Shown: positions 19,320 to 28,508 of the stretch, one piece after another
Position numbering within the stretch: position 1 is the first letter of the stretch
Layout: each line of letters opens with the position of its first letter
Source of the DNA: Dyella sp. OK004
Lineage (GTDB): Bacteria; Pseudomonadota; Gammaproteobacteria; Xanthomonadales; Rhodanobacteraceae
Assembly: GCF_900114495.1 (NCBI RefSeq)
Contig: NZ_FOZI01000005.1
Span: 310,001 to 374,000, forward strand
DNA: 64,000 nucleotides
Reading direction: 5' to 3'
The notes under the pieces: model-generated
Databases searched by the model: none
Told to the model about the DNA's origin: nothing
Seen by the model: the letters and a program-made list of their open reading frames with translations, nothing else
Translations under genes and position numbers: made by a program

Positions 19320-21587
19320 ATGATTGCTCTTCCGTTTGCCCTTAGCGCCCGCCACAAAGGCTTCAACCGCGCCGAAATCGTCGACCAGAACTTCACCGAG
19401 TTCGTGCAGCTGTGGCAAGGCGACGTGCACCATGCACCGGATGACGGCGAGCCGGTACTGCTGGGCAGCGCGCTGGATGCGCGTGGATTTCGCGAGTTGC
19501 TGGGATCGCAGCTGATCTCGCGCCATCTCGACCTGATGGCGCGCGTGCTGCGCGTACAGAACAAGGTGTTCTACACCATCGGCTCCAGCGGCCACGAAGG
19601 CAATGCGATGGTGGCGCGGCTCACGCGCCACACCGACCCGGCATTCCTGCATTACCGCTCCGGCGGCTTCATGGCCGAGCGCTTCCGCAAATTGCCGGGC
19701 ATGGATCCGATCATGGACTCCGCGCTGTCGTTTGCCGCCAGCAAGGACGATCCGGCTTCCGGTGGTCGCCACAAAGTGTGGGGCAGCAAACCGTTGTGGG
19801 TGTTGCCACAGACGTCGACCATCGCCTCGCATCTGCCCAAGGCCTTCGGTACAGCGGTGGCGATCGAGCAGGCGCGCCGCATCGGACACGCATTGCCGAT
19901 TCCGGATGACAGCATTGCCGTTTGCTCGTTTGGCGACGCGTCGTCCAATCATGCCTCCGCGCAATCGGCCTTCAACGCCGCCGCGTGGACGGCCTACCAG
20001 AAGCTGCCGGCACCGGTGCTCTATGTGTGCGAGGACAACGGCATCGGCATTTCGGTGAAGACGCCCACCGGTTGGATCTCCAACAACTTCAAGCACCGCG
20101 CCAACCTGGACTATTTCTTCGCTGATGGCCTCGATCTGGCCGAGGGCTACGCGCAAGTGCAGCGTGCGGTGGATCACTGCCGCGACACGCGGCGCCCGAC
20201 TTTCCTGCATCTGCGCACCACGCGCGTGATGGGGCATGCTGGCACCGATTTCGAGATCGAGTGGCGCAGCGTCGAAGAGTTGTTCGCGCTCGAATCCAGC
20301 GATCCGCTGCTGCGTTCCGCCGAGATTGCACTGTCTTCCGGCCTGTACACCAAGGCATCGCTGCTCGAACTTTACGAGACCACGCGCAAGCGCTGCTTCG
20401 AAGCGGCGGAGGACGCCGACCGCCGCCCGCGCATCACGTCGCTCGAAGACGTCATGAAGCCGTTGGCGCCGTACACGCCGACGGCGGTGAAGGCCGAAGC
20501 CGAACGCGCCGACTACGCCGAGCGCCGTCTCACCGTGTTCGGCAGCGAAGAAAAGCTGCCGGAGAAACAGCCGCCGCGCCATCTGGCTATCCAGATCGGC
20601 CAGGCCTTGCACGATGTCATGGCGAAGTATCCCGAGTCGCTGCTGTTCGGCGAGGACGTGGCGCAGAAGGGCGGGGTGTATACCGTCACCAAGGGTCTGT
20701 TCAAAACCTTCAAGGGCAACCGCGTGTTCAATACGCTGCTCGATGAGACGGTGATCCTTGGCCTGGCTCAGGGCTACGCCAACATGGGCATGCTGCCGAT
20801 GCCGGAGATCCAGTATCTGGCGTACTTCCACAACGCCTGCGATCAGATTCGCGGCGAAGCCTGCAGTCTGCAGTTCTTCTCCAACGACCAGTACCGCAAC
20901 CCGCTGGTGATGCGTGTGGCCTCGCTGGGCTATCAGAAGGGTTTTGGCGGTCACTTCCACAACGACAACTCGATTGCAGCGCTGCGCGATATCCCCGGAT
21001 TGGTGGTGGGCTGCCCCAGCCGCGGCGACGATGCGGCCACCATGCTGCGTACGCTGATGGCGCTGGCGAAAGTGGACGGCCGCGTGTGTGCCTTCCTCGA
21101 GCCCATTGCGCTGTACATGACCAAAGATCTGTACGAAGCGGGCGATGGCCAATGGCAGTACGCCTATCCCGCGCCGGGCCAGGCGATGTCGCTGGGCGAA
21201 GGCCGCGTCTACAACGACAGCGCCAACGACCTGGTGGTGTTTACCTTCGGCAACGGCGTGCCTATGGCATTGCGCGCGGCGCGCACGATCGAAGCCCATC
21301 ACGGCTGGAAGACCCGCGTGGTCGATCTGCGCTGGCTGGCGCCGCTCAACGACGCATTCATTGCGGATCAGGCGCGCAGTGCCAAGCGCATCCTCGTACT
21401 GGACGAAGGCCGCAAGAGCGCCGGTGTGGGCGAGGGCATCATCACCGCCATCGTTGAAGGTGGTTGTGGTGCGACGCCGCTACGGCGAGTAGTGGGTGCG
21501 GATACCTACACGCCGCTGGCTGGCGCGGCTTTGCTGGTGCTGCCGGGCGAGGCGGAGATCGTGGCGGCCGCCGACAAGCTGGCCTGA
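19320..21587 (+). CDS. Fused alpha/beta E1 component of a 2-oxoacid dehydrogenase (branched-chain type)
   Basis: One 755-residue chain carries both halves of a thiamine-diphosphate-dependent E1. The alpha part (about 1-380) has YTIGSSGHEGNAMVARLTRHTDPAFLHYRSGG and the cofactor region GDASSNHASAQSAFNAAAW ... YVCEDNGIGIS. The beta part (about 430-755) has LLFGEDVAQKGGVYTVTKGL, NTLLDETVILGLAQGYANMG and the C-terminal VVDLRWLAPLNDAFI. The family decarboxylates 2-oxoacids and transfers the acyl group to a lipoyl E2. The usual GDG of the thiamine motif reads GDA here. No E2 or E3 gene lies nearby, so the partners must be elsewhere. The substrate (branched-chain oxoacids or other) is not proven. Confidence 0.84.
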   Translation: MIALPFALSARHKGFNRAEIVDQNFTEFVQLWQGDVHHAPDDGEPVLLGSALDARGFRELLGSQLISRHLDLMARVLRVQNKVFYTIGSSGHEGNAMVARLTRHTDPAFLHYRSGGFMAERFRKLPGMDPIMDSALSFAASKDDPASGGRHKVWGSKPLWVLPQTSTIASHLPKAFGTAVAIEQARRIGHALPIPDDSIAVCSFGDASSNHASAQSAFNAAAWTAYQKLPAPVLYVCEDNGIGISVKTPTGWISNNFKHRANLDYFFADGLDLAEGYAQVQRAVDHCRDTRRPTFLHLRTTRVMGHAGTDFEIEWRSVEELFALESSDPLLRSAEIALSSGLYTKASLLELYETTRKRCFEAAEDADRRPRITSLEDVMKPLAPYTPTAVKAEAERADYAERRLTVFGSEEKLPEKQPPRHLAIQIGQALHDVMAKYPESLLFGEDVAQKGGVYTVTKGLFKTFKGNRVFNTLLDETVILGLAQGYANMGMLPMPEIQYLAYFHNACDQIRGEACSLQFFSNDQYRNPLVMRVASLGYQKGFGGHFHNDNSIAALRDIPGLVVGCPSRGDDAATMLRTLMALAKVDGRVCAFLEPIALYMTKDLYEAGDGQWQYAYPAPGQAMSLGEGRVYNDSANDLVVFTFGNGVPMALRAARTIEAHHGWKTRVVDLRWLAPLNDAFIADQARSAKRILVLDEGRKSAGVGEGIITAIVEGGCGATPLRRVVGADTYTPLAGAALLVLPGEAEIVAAADKLA

Positions 21588-21659
21588 GTGGCGGAGGAAG
21601 GTTTCGATTCAGTCGGCGCTGCGTAAGTTGGCAAGGTGTAGCCAACGAAGGATCCGACG

Positions 21660-22205
21660 ATGAAGCTCTCCGCTATCGCGCTCGCGTTTTCCGCAGCGCT
21701 CGCCTGTGCGGCCTGTTCGCAGGATAAGAACGGCGCCGCATCGGCGCCGGCCGCTAGCGCCACGACAAACAAGATCGAAGTGGCGAGCAGCATCAGTGCG
21801 GCAGATGGTGCGCCCGTCGATGCCGATCTGGCGGCCAAGGGGCCGTATCTGTTCGATCTGCTGCAGCGTCCCGATTTCTCGGCGGCTTTTGCCAAATTAT
21901 CCGGTGTGTCCGATCTGCCTGACTGGACGCGTCAGGGTGGTACGTCTGCGCCGGCGCAGAACATTGTGGTGAGTGGTAAGCCCATGCTGGTCGCGAGCGG
22001 CTGCAAGCCGCACGATTGTCCGAGTGAGCGGATCGTGGTGCTTTATGACGAGAAGACGCATGAGTTGTGGGGCGTGTTTGCCAAGCGCACGGGGGAGGCG
22101 CCGGTGGATGTGGGTGATACCAGTAATGATCAGTTGAGTTGGTTGGGTGGGCCGGATGATGGTGTGAAGGCTTTGTTGAAGAGGAAGTTGTACTCGCCGG
22201 AGTGA
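21660..22205 (+). CDS. ivy: Ivy-family lysozyme inhibitor, predicted lipoprotein
   Basis: This 181-residue exported protein starts MKLSAIALAFSAALACAACSQ, a lipoprotein signal with Cys at 19. It then has a low-complexity Ala/Ser linker and a C-terminal domain. The CKPHDCPSER segment (about residues 114-123) is the hallmark of Ivy proteins, which bind and inhibit c-type lysozyme through a CKPHDC loop. The protein would protect peptidoglycan from host or predator lysozyme. E. coli Ivy is soluble and periplasmic, so the lipid anchor is a variation. Codon use in the last 200 bases shifts sharply toward G and T third positions, next to a composite repeat. Confidence 0.82.
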   Translation: MKLSAIALAFSAALACAACSQDKNGAASAPAASATTNKIEVASSISAADGAPVDADLAAKGPYLFDLLQRPDFSAAFAKLSGVSDLPDWTRQGGTSAPAQNIVVSGKPMLVASGCKPHDCPSERIVVLYDEKTHELWGVFAKRTGEAPVDVGDTSNDQLSWLGGPDDGVKALLKRKLYSPE

Positions 22206-22235
22206 GAGCTCGGCTCTTGAGCCATTTCCTCCTAC

Positions 22236-22448
22236 TTCGTCATTCCGGCGCAGGCCGGAATCCAGTGCCTTATCGCCCGGTTTTAGCGTTTGCGTGTGCT
22301 GGCTCGCCTGTCGCGGGCTTCCGAACCGCTGCCGCGGCTCGGGTCACTTTCTCTTTGCTGGCCCAAAGAGAAAGTAACCAAAGAGAAATGGCCTAAGAGC
22401 AGGCGGTGCGCTTTGTAGCTGCGCCTTTTCCAGTGTCAGGCGTCGGGA
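22236..22448 (+). repeat. Composite intergenic repeat A, copy 1
   Basis: Module 1 is a CGTCATTCCGGC hairpin. Module 2 is a conserved stretch with CGGGCTTCCGAACCGCTGCCG. Module 3 is a perfect 12-bp hairpin (22346-22357 with 22364-22375, loop CTGGCC). It ends with a segment containing CCAGTGTCAGGCGTCGGG. Four more copies in the same orientation lie at about 29805, 35664, 45225 and 49975. Confidence 0.88.
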
Positions 22449-22495
22449 TAGTTCTCTTCGAGGTCTGATCGTTATTCCCTGTCGAGGCGCCACAT

Positions 22496-22541
22496 CTCCC
22501 TCTCCCCTCCGGGGAGAGGGTTGGGGTGAGGGGTGGGTGCT
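22496..22541. repeat. CT-rich hairpin repeat C, copy 1
   Basis: CTCCCTCTCCCCTCC is followed by GGGGAGAGGGTTGGGG, giving a CCCTCTCCCC/GGGGAGAGGG stem. Near-identical copies lie at about 30119-30165 and 36049-36093, each next to a copy of repeat A. Confidence 0.8.
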
Positions 22542-22645
22542 TGCGATGGCGTTCGGTATGGCGCGAACAAGGCTTTTACGAAGCATCACCTGCGCTTAAC
22601 CGCGCCTCGGCATGCTTGGCACTCCGGCATCGGTGGGAGCGGGCG

Positions 22646-23197
22646 ATGAGCACGATCAAGGTTGCGGTTTTCATAGGCAGTTTGCGTAAGGAATCGATCA
22701 ACAAGCGGTTGGCTCTGGCAGTAGAGCAGTTGGCGCCGAAGGAGCTTGTGTTTGAGCATGTACCTATCGGCGGATTGCCGCTGTATACGCAGGATTTCGA
22801 TGGCGATTATCCGGCGGAATGCAGGCGTCTGAAGCAGACGGTCGAGGCGGCCAATGCGCTGTTGTTTGTGACGCCGGAGTACAACCGTTCCATGCCCGGT
22901 GTGCTCAAGAACGCGATTGATATCGCATCGCGTCCGTGGGGTACCAATTCGTTTGCTGGCAAGCCTGGGGCGGTGATCGGTGCTTCGATCGGCGCTACTG
23001 GCTCGGCGCTGGCTCAGCAGCATTTGCGCAATGTGTTGGCCTATGTCGACGTGCCTCTGCTGGCACAGCCGGAAGTGTTCATTCACTTCAAGGAAGGCCT
23101 GCTGGATGACCAGGGCCACATCGGCAGCGAGGGCACGCAGAAATTCCTGCAGGGCTTTGTCGATCGCTACGTAGCCTGGGTCAAGCGCTTCGTGTGA
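22646..23197 (+). CDS. NADPH-dependent FMN reductase family protein
   Basis: This 183-residue flavodoxin-like protein is of the NADPH-dependent FMN reductase/azoreductase family (ChrR, YieF, SsuE relatives). The phosphate-binding loop VAVFIGSLRKESINKRLALA is at residues 6-25 and TPEYNRSMPGVLKNAIDIASRP at about 75-96 is the family signature. It probably reduces quinones, azo compounds or free FMN in the cytosol; the true substrate is not visible. The start MSTIKVAVF was chosen over an upstream frame running through repeat sequence, and a GGAG-like site precedes it. It stands alone. Confidence 0.86.
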   Translation: MSTIKVAVFIGSLRKESINKRLALAVEQLAPKELVFEHVPIGGLPLYTQDFDGDYPAECRRLKQTVEAANALLFVTPEYNRSMPGVLKNAIDIASRPWGTNSFAGKPGAVIGASIGATGSALAQQHLRNVLAYVDVPLLAQPEVFIHFKEGLLDDQGHIGSEGTQKFLQGFVDRYVAWVKRFV

Positions 23198-23201
23198 TGC
23201 A

Positions 23202-23270
23202 TGTAGGAGTGCACCCTGTGCGCGACACCCTATTGGCGTAGAGCTTCGCGTACAGGGTGCGCTCCTACAA
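23202..23270. repeat. REP-like repeat family B, copy 2 (inverted pair)
   Basis: GTAGGAGTGCACCCTGTGCG (from 23203) and the inverted ACAGGGTGCGCTCCTAC (to 23269) flank a short spacer between the convergent FMN reductase and polyphosphate kinase genes. It may act as a bidirectional terminator. Confidence 0.83.
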
Positions 23271-23275
23271 CGGTC

Positions 23276-25453
23276 TCAGACTTCGGTTGAGGCGCCTATG
23301 CCGCAGATTTTCTCCAGCAACTGCAATTGCACATTGCGCGTGGTCTGTCCCGGCGCGGGGTGCTGACGCACGTACTGGCCGTCGGGTTGCAGTTGCCAGG
23401 AGCTGGAGTTGTCGCTGAGGTACAGCTCCAGTTCCTTCTTCAAACGCTGCTGGAGTTTCTTGCTCTCGATCGGGAAGCCGGTTTCCACACGACGGTCGAG
23501 GTTGCGCTCCATCAGGTCGGCGCTGGCCAGGTAGAACTGCTCGTCGCCGTTGTTACCGAACCAATACACGCGGCTGTGCTCCAGGAAACGCCCGACGATG
23601 GAACGCACGCGGATGTTGTGCGACACCCCCGGCACGCCCGGCCGCAGGCAGCACATGCCGCGTACGATCAGATCAATCTTCACCCCGGCCATGCTCGCCT
23701 TGTAGAGCGCGCGGATCACCTTGGGATCAGTGATGGCATTGATCTTGGCGATGATCTGCGCCGGGCGCCCGGCCGTGGCGTGGGCGGTTTCGCGCGCGAT
23801 CAGGTCGAGCAGGGTTTTCTTGAGCGTGAACGGCGCATGCAGCAGCTTCTTCATGCGCAGCACTTTGCCCATGCCGGTGAGCTGGCTGAAGAGTTTGTGC
23901 ACGTCTTCGCACAGCACCTGATCGGAGGTAAGCAGGCTGTAGTCGGTGTACAGGCGCGCATTCCCGGTGTGGTAGTTGCCGGTGCCCATGTGGGCGTAGC
24001 GCACCAGTTCATCGCCTTCGCGGCGCTGGATCAGCATCAGCTTGGCATGTGTCTTCACACCCACTACGCCGTAGATCACCATGGCGCCGGCCTGTTGCAG
24101 GCGCGAAGCCAGGGTCAGGTTGGATTCCTCGTCGAAGCGCGCACGCAGTTCGACGACGACCGTGACTTCCTTGCCGGCGCGCGCCGCGTCTACCAGCGCA
24201 TCGACGATTTCGGAATTGGCACCGCTGCGGTACAGCGTCTGCTTGATCGCCAGCACGCTCGGATCTTTCGCCGCCTGATGCAGCAGATCCACCACGGGTG
24301 CGAAGGACTCATAGGGGTGTAGCAGCAGTATGTCCTGCTTGCCGATCACCTGGAACAGATCCTCGGCTTTCTTCAGCGCCTTGGGAATCGCCGGCGTAAA
24401 GGGCGGATAGAGCAGTTGCGGCGCATCGGTCTTGCCGATCAGGCCGAACAGGCGCGACAGGTTTACCGGGCCGTTCACTTCATACATCTCGGCCGCGGCG
24501 AGGCCGAACTGCTTGAGCAGATAATCGGTGAGTGCTTTGGGGCAGTTGTCGGCCACCTCCAGACGCACCGCATCGCCGAAGCGGCGTGAGTAGAGCTCGC
24601 CGCGCAACGCGCGGGCCAGATCTTCCACGTCTTCCGGGTCGATGGTGAGGTCGGCGTTGCGGGTCAGACGGAACTGGTAGCAGCCATGCACCGACATCCC
24701 GGGGAACAGCTCTTCGGTATGCGCGTGAATGATGGAGGACAGCAGCACGAAGTTGTCGCCGCTCTCGCACACTTCGTCCGGCAGGCGGATCAGCCGCGGC
24801 AGCACGCGCGGCGCAGGCACGATGGCCAGCCCGGAATCGCGGCCGAACGCATCCACGCCTTCCAACTGCACGATGAAGTTGAGGCTCTTGTTCACCAGTA
24901 ACGGGAACGGGTGCGTCGGGTCGAGGCCGATCGGCGTGATCAGCGGCGCGACTTCATGGCGGAAGTAGCGGCGCACCCATAGCTTCTGTTTGTGCGACCA
25001 CTCGTTGCGGCGCACGATGCGGATGCCCTGGCGATCGAGCTGCGGCAATACATGCTCATTGAGGATGGCGTACTGCCGCTCGATCTGCTTGTGCGCGATC
25101 TCGCTGATTTCGGCCAGCACGCGCCGGGGCGAGATGCCGTCCGGCCCCACGATTTCATGATCGAACGCGATCTGGCTTTTCAGGCCCGCCACGCGGATCT
25201 CGTAGAACTCGTCCATGTTGCTGGAGAAGATCAGCAGGAACTTCAGCCGTTCCAGGATCGGCTTGCTCTCATCCAGCGCCTGCTCCAGCACGCGGATATT
25301 GAATTGCAGCTGCGACAGCTCGCGGTGGATATACAGATTGCTGTCGTTGAGGTCATGCACTGCGGCGACGGGTGCGCTCGCGGCAGGCATGTCCAGGGCA
25401 GGGGCGCTTTCTTCGACCGTAACGGTGGAGCGGTTTTCACTGCTGGACATCAT
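23276..25453 (-). CDS. ppk: Polyphosphate kinase 1
   Basis: This 725-residue enzyme reversibly transfers the ATP gamma-phosphate onto polyphosphate chains. Visible signatures are [22 protein letters not shown] (about 37-58), the [17 protein letters not shown] segment, and [25 protein letters not shown] with the probable phosphorylated His at 488. [36 protein letters not shown] and [17 protein letters not shown] are towards the C-terminus. About 35 extra residues precede the conserved start. Two adjacent ATG codons (25453 and 25450) could initiate. No ppx gene is next to it. Confidence 0.94.
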   Translation of the reverse strand: MMSSSENRSTVTVEESAPALDMPAASAPVAAVHDLNDSNLYIHRELSQLQFNIRVLEQALDESKPILERLKFLLIFSSNMDEFYEIRVAGLKSQIAFDHEIVGPDGISPRRVLAEISEIAHKQIERQYAILNEHVLPQLDRQGIRIVRRNEWSHKQKLWVRRYFRHEVAPLITPIGLDPTHPFPLLVNKSLNFIVQLEGVDAFGRDSGLAIVPAPRVLPRLIRLPDEVCESGDNFVLLSSIIHAHTEELFPGMSVHGCYQFRLTRNADLTIDPEDVEDLARALRGELYSRRFGDAVRLEVADNCPKALTDYLLKQFGLAAAEMYEVNGPVNLSRLFGLIGKTDAPQLLYPPFTPAIPKALKKAEDLFQVIGKQDILLLHPYESFAPVVDLLHQAAKDPSVLAIKQTLYRSGANSEIVDALVDAARAGKEVTVVVELRARFDEESNLTLASRLQQAGAMVIYGVVGVKTHAKLMLIQRREGDELVRYAHMGTGNYHTGNARLYTDYSLLTSDQVLCEDVHKLFSQLTGMGKVLRMKKLLHAPFTLKKTLLDLIARETAHATAGRPAQIIAKINAITDPKVIRALYKASMAGVKIDLIVRGMCCLRPGVPGVSHNIRVRSIVGRFLEHSRVYWFGNNGDEQFYLASADLMERNLDRRVETGFPIESKKLQQRLKKELELYLSDNSSSWQLQPDGQYVRQHPAPGQTTRNVQLQLLEKICGIGASTEV

Positions 25454-25611
25454 GTCTTTCCTGGGCCCCTGGAGGCAGGGCCACTACGGGGAATAGGCAT
25501 GCTACCTCGTTCCCGTGGCAAGCACGTCCTTGATGGGCCTACGACCTGGGGCCGTTTCGCGGCCGGTCATATTGCTACGGTCTTCTGACAGCGGCATGAC
25601 ATGGCAGGTGG

Positions 25612-26508
25612 TCAAGGGCTGTTTGCGTAGTCGATCAGAGCGCTCGCCAGATGGTCGAACAGCTTGCGCACGGCGAGGTGGCGACGCATGTCCTCGTGCA
25701 TCACTACCCAGGTGTCCATGCCCAGCGCCAGTTTCTCCGGCAGCAGCCGTACCAGTTGCGGTTCGCGCGCGGCGAGTGGTACCTGACAGAAGCCGATGCC
25801 GTAGCCGGCGCGGATTGCCGCCAACGCAGCCAGGTCATTATCGGTACGCAGCGCGAACAGCTCGCGCGTGTAGGGCAGGTCCTTGGGGCGCAGGTTGCGA
25901 AGGTAGGGTGTCTCGCGGTCGAAGCCGATCAGGCTGTGCTCCCGCAATGCCTCTACTGTCTCCGGCCGGCCATGCGAACGCAGGTAGCGTTTGTGTGCAT
26001 AAGCGCCCAGTTCGATGCGCCCGATATGACGGGTAACCAGCGCCTGCTGGGTGGGACGCGCCATGCGGATGGCGATGTCGGCGTCTTTGCGCAGCAGGTC
26101 TTCGGTCTGGTTGGACACAGACAGTTCGATCACCACCTCCGGCTGCGCCTTGCGGAACGCGGCGAGCATGGGTGGCAACACTTCCACGCTGATGATTTCG
26201 CTGGCGGTGATCCGCACTACGCCGCGGGTCTTGCCGTCCTGTGCGGTAGCCGCGCGGCGCAGTGCCGCAGTGGCGGCGGCCATGGCCTGTGCGTGGGGTT
26301 GCAGGGCGTAGGCCATGTCGGTCGGCACCAGCCCCTGCGGCGAGCGCGTGAACAGGTCGACGCCCAGGGCGGCCTCCAGATCGCGGATATGCCGGCCCAG
26401 GCTGGGCTGGGTCATGTCCAGCTCGCGCGCGGCGGCGGACAGGCTGCCCTCGCTCATGACAGCGAGGAACGAGCGGTAGAGGTTCCATTGCGGGTCGGGG
26501 TTAGCCAT
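25612..26508 (-). CDS. LysR-family transcriptional regulator
   Basis: This 298-residue regulator has an N-terminal winged helix (FLAVMSEGSLSAAARELDMTQPSLGRHIRDLEAALGVDLFTR, about 14-55) and a periplasmic-binding-protein-like effector domain beginning near residue 90 (GVVRITASEIISVEVLPPML). The start MANPDPQWNLYRS was preferred because a 24-codon upstream extension falls in the divergent promoter region. It faces the epimerase gene across 92 bases, the usual arrangement for a LysR regulator and its target. Effector unknown. Confidence 0.88.
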   Translation of the reverse strand: MANPDPQWNLYRSFLAVMSEGSLSAAARELDMTQPSLGRHIRDLEAALGVDLFTRSPQGLVPTDMAYALQPHAQAMAAATAALRRAATAQDGKTRGVVRITASEIISVEVLPPMLAAFRKAQPEVVIELSVSNQTEDLLRKDADIAIRMARPTQQALVTRHIGRIELGAYAHKRYLRSHGRPETVEALREHSLIGFDRETPYLRNLRPKDLPYTRELFALRTDNDLAALAAIRAGYGIGFCQVPLAAREPQLVRLLPEKLALGMDTWVVMHEDMRRHLAVRKLFDHLASALIDYANSP

Positions 26509-26600
26509 GCATATTTGTATAGCAGATGTTCGTGTATCGCCAATTTTCTTTGATGCCCGGCGAGGCCAAGCTACATCCACACCCTAACGAGGACACCGCC

Positions 26601-27581
26601 ATGAAGACATCGAAAACAGCCCTGGTCGTCGGCGCCAATGGCGGCGTTGGCAGCGAAACCTGCCTGGCCCTGCGCCGGCATGGCTGGCAGGTACGCGCCA
26701 TGGCGCGCGCACCGAAGACGGATGCGCTGGACGGCGTGGAATGGGTGCGCGGCGACGCGATGGTGGCGGCCGATGTGCTGCGTGCCGCGCAAGGTGTGCA
26801 GGTGATCGTGCATGCGGTGAACCCGCCGGGCTATCGCGGCTGGGGCAAGGTAGTGCTGCCGATGCTGGACAACAGCATCGCCGCCGCCCGCGCCGTGGGT
26901 GCGCGCATCGTGCTGCCCGGCACGGTCTACAACTACGGCCCCGATGCTTTTCCGCTGCTGCGTGAAGACTCGCCGCAGCATCCGCAGACGCGCAAGGGCG
27001 AACTGCGCGTAGCGATGGAACAGCGATTGGAGCAGGCTGCCCAGGAAGGAACGCCGGTACTGATCCTGCGTTGCGGCGATTTCTTTGGCCCGCGCAGTAC
27101 GGCCAACAGCTGGTTCTCGCAAGGCCTGACCAAGCCCGGCATGCCGGTGCGCAAGGTCAGTTATCCAGGCGCGCTCGATATCGGCCACGCCTGGGCCTAC
27201 TTGCCCGATGTGGCCGAAACGCTGGCGACGCTGCTCGATCGTGGCGATGAACTGGCCGACTTTGCGCGCTATCACTTCGGTGGTTACTGGCTGGATGGAC
27301 GCGGGATGGTGGAAGCGGTCCGTCGTGCCGCAGATAACCCGGACATCGTGGCCGGCCGTTTCCCCTGGTGGCTGGTGACCCTGGCCTCGCCGTTCGTGGA
27401 GACGCTGCGCGAGATGCGCAAGATGCGCTACCTGTGGCGCACGCCGGTACAACTGGATGACACGCGACTGCGGGCCTTTCTGGGCAAGTCGCCCTACACA
27501 CCGATCGAGCAGGCGATCCGCTGCACCTTGGAAGGGGCGGGCAGTTTGCCAGCGACGCGTGAGTTTGCGTCAGCGGCTTGA
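26601..27581 (+). CDS. NAD(P)-dependent epimerase/dehydratase family protein (atypical SDR)
   Basis: This 326-residue protein has an N-terminal Rossmann motif (ALVVGANGGVGSETCLALRRHGWQV, about residues 7-31) and a later YNYGPDAFPLLRED segment like the extended/atypical SDR group. Such proteins modify sugars or reduce small carbonyl compounds, or act as NAD(P) sensors (NmrA-like); the substrate cannot be told. The start is supported by an AACGAGGA ribosome-binding site eight bases upstream. It is probably regulated by the divergent LysR protein. Confidence 0.82.
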   Translation: MKTSKTALVVGANGGVGSETCLALRRHGWQVRAMARAPKTDALDGVEWVRGDAMVAADVLRAAQGVQVIVHAVNPPGYRGWGKVVLPMLDNSIAAARAVGARIVLPGTVYNYGPDAFPLLREDSPQHPQTRKGELRVAMEQRLEQAAQEGTPVLILRCGDFFGPRSTANSWFSQGLTKPGMPVRKVSYPGALDIGHAWAYLPDVAETLATLLDRGDELADFARYHFGGYWLDGRGMVEAVRRAADNPDIVAGRFPWWLVTLASPFVETLREMRKMRYLWRTPVQLDDTRLRAFLGKSPYTPIEQAIRCTLEGAGSLPATREFASAA

Positions 27582-27599
27582 TAGGAAGCCATCCATTGC

Positions 27600-28406
27600 T
27601 TACTGCGGCGGTGTTTTCTCGCGCGGATGCTGATCACCAGCGAGATAGCGGCTCGGCGGTGCGCCGAGCACGCGCCGAAACGCTGCGGTGAAAGCGCTGG
27701 TGCTGCCGTAACCCAGTTCAATCGCGACCTGGGTGATGGATTCGCCGCGTCCCAGCCGGGTAAGCGCGTTCAACAAACAGGCCTGCTGCCGCCATGCCGC
27801 GAAGCTCATGCCGGTTTCCTCGCGGAAGGTGCGGGTAAAACTACGCCGGCTCATGCCGGCTTTATCGGCCATCGCATCGATGTCGATCTCCAGTGCCGGT
27901 GCATCGAGGATGACGCGACACAGGCGGCGCAGCCGTGGATCACTGGGCAGCGGCGTGTTGAGCGCGAGGGGTTGCATGGCGCGGACTTCGTCCACCAGCA
28001 GCGCCATGATGCGGCCATCGCGACCGTCTAGGTCGTATTCGGCCGGCAGGTCCACCGCTTCCTGCAGCAACTCGTGCAGCAGCGGCGATACGGCAATGAC
28101 TTGGCAATGCGTCCAGAGTCCAGCTGCTGCTGCCGCTTCTTGCCGGATATACGCGCTGCGCGTGCTGACCGTGCCATCCATATGTACTTCGTGCATGACG
28201 CCTGCGGGAATCCACAGGGCCCGTCGCGGCGGCACCACCCAGCTGCCTTCCGAGGTGATGGCTTTGACCACGCCGGTGGCGGCGTACAGCAGCTGATGGC
28301 GCTTGTGCGTATGGGGCGGAAGTACGAAGCGCCCGGGGTAGTCGTTGCCCGTCGCGACCACATCGCGGGGCGTGTCTTCGTATTGAGTGACGCGGGTCTG
28401 GCGCAT
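27600..28406 (-). CDS. AraC-family transcriptional regulator with N-terminal cupin
   Basis: This 268-residue regulator has an N-terminal cupin-type sensor (FVLPPHTHKRHQLLYAATGVVKAIT, about 27-51, and PPRRALWIPAGVMHEV, about 59-74). Its C-terminal AraC DNA-binding domain (about 165-255) includes IDAMADKAGMSRRSFTRTFREETGMSFAAW and GYGSTSAFTAAFRRVLGAPP. It is divergent from the Fsr-type efflux gene, with 102 bases between the starts, and is the obvious candidate regulator of it. Just upstream of its start is an ATTGG...CCAAT symmetry (28408-28439) that could be an operator. Confidence 0.88.
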   Translation of the reverse strand: MRQTRVTQYEDTPRDVVATGNDYPGRFVLPPHTHKRHQLLYAATGVVKAITSEGSWVVPPRRALWIPAGVMHEVHMDGTVSTRSAYIRQEAAAAAGLWTHCQVIAVSPLLHELLQEAVDLPAEYDLDGRDGRIMALLVDEVRAMQPLALNTPLPSDPRLRRLCRVILDAPALEIDIDAMADKAGMSRRSFTRTFREETGMSFAAWRQQACLLNALTRLGRGESITQVAIELGYGSTSAFTAAFRRVLGAPPSRYLAGDQHPREKTPPQ

Positions 28407-28508
28407 GATTGGCCCGAATTCTATATCTATTGACCCAATACCGCATGCGGGCCGCCGGCCGTCGCTCTAAGGTGCGCGACATACCGCCACAACACTCCCC
28501 GAGTCCCC

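Larger units (their letters stand above)
22206..22645. other. Intergenic region (440 bp) filled by composite repeat A copy 1 and a CT-rich hairpin
   Basis: No gene is seen here. The region holds repeat A copy 1 (about 22236-22448), then a CCCTCTCCCCTCC hairpin (about 22496-22541), then the leader of the FMN reductase gene. Confidence 0.7.
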
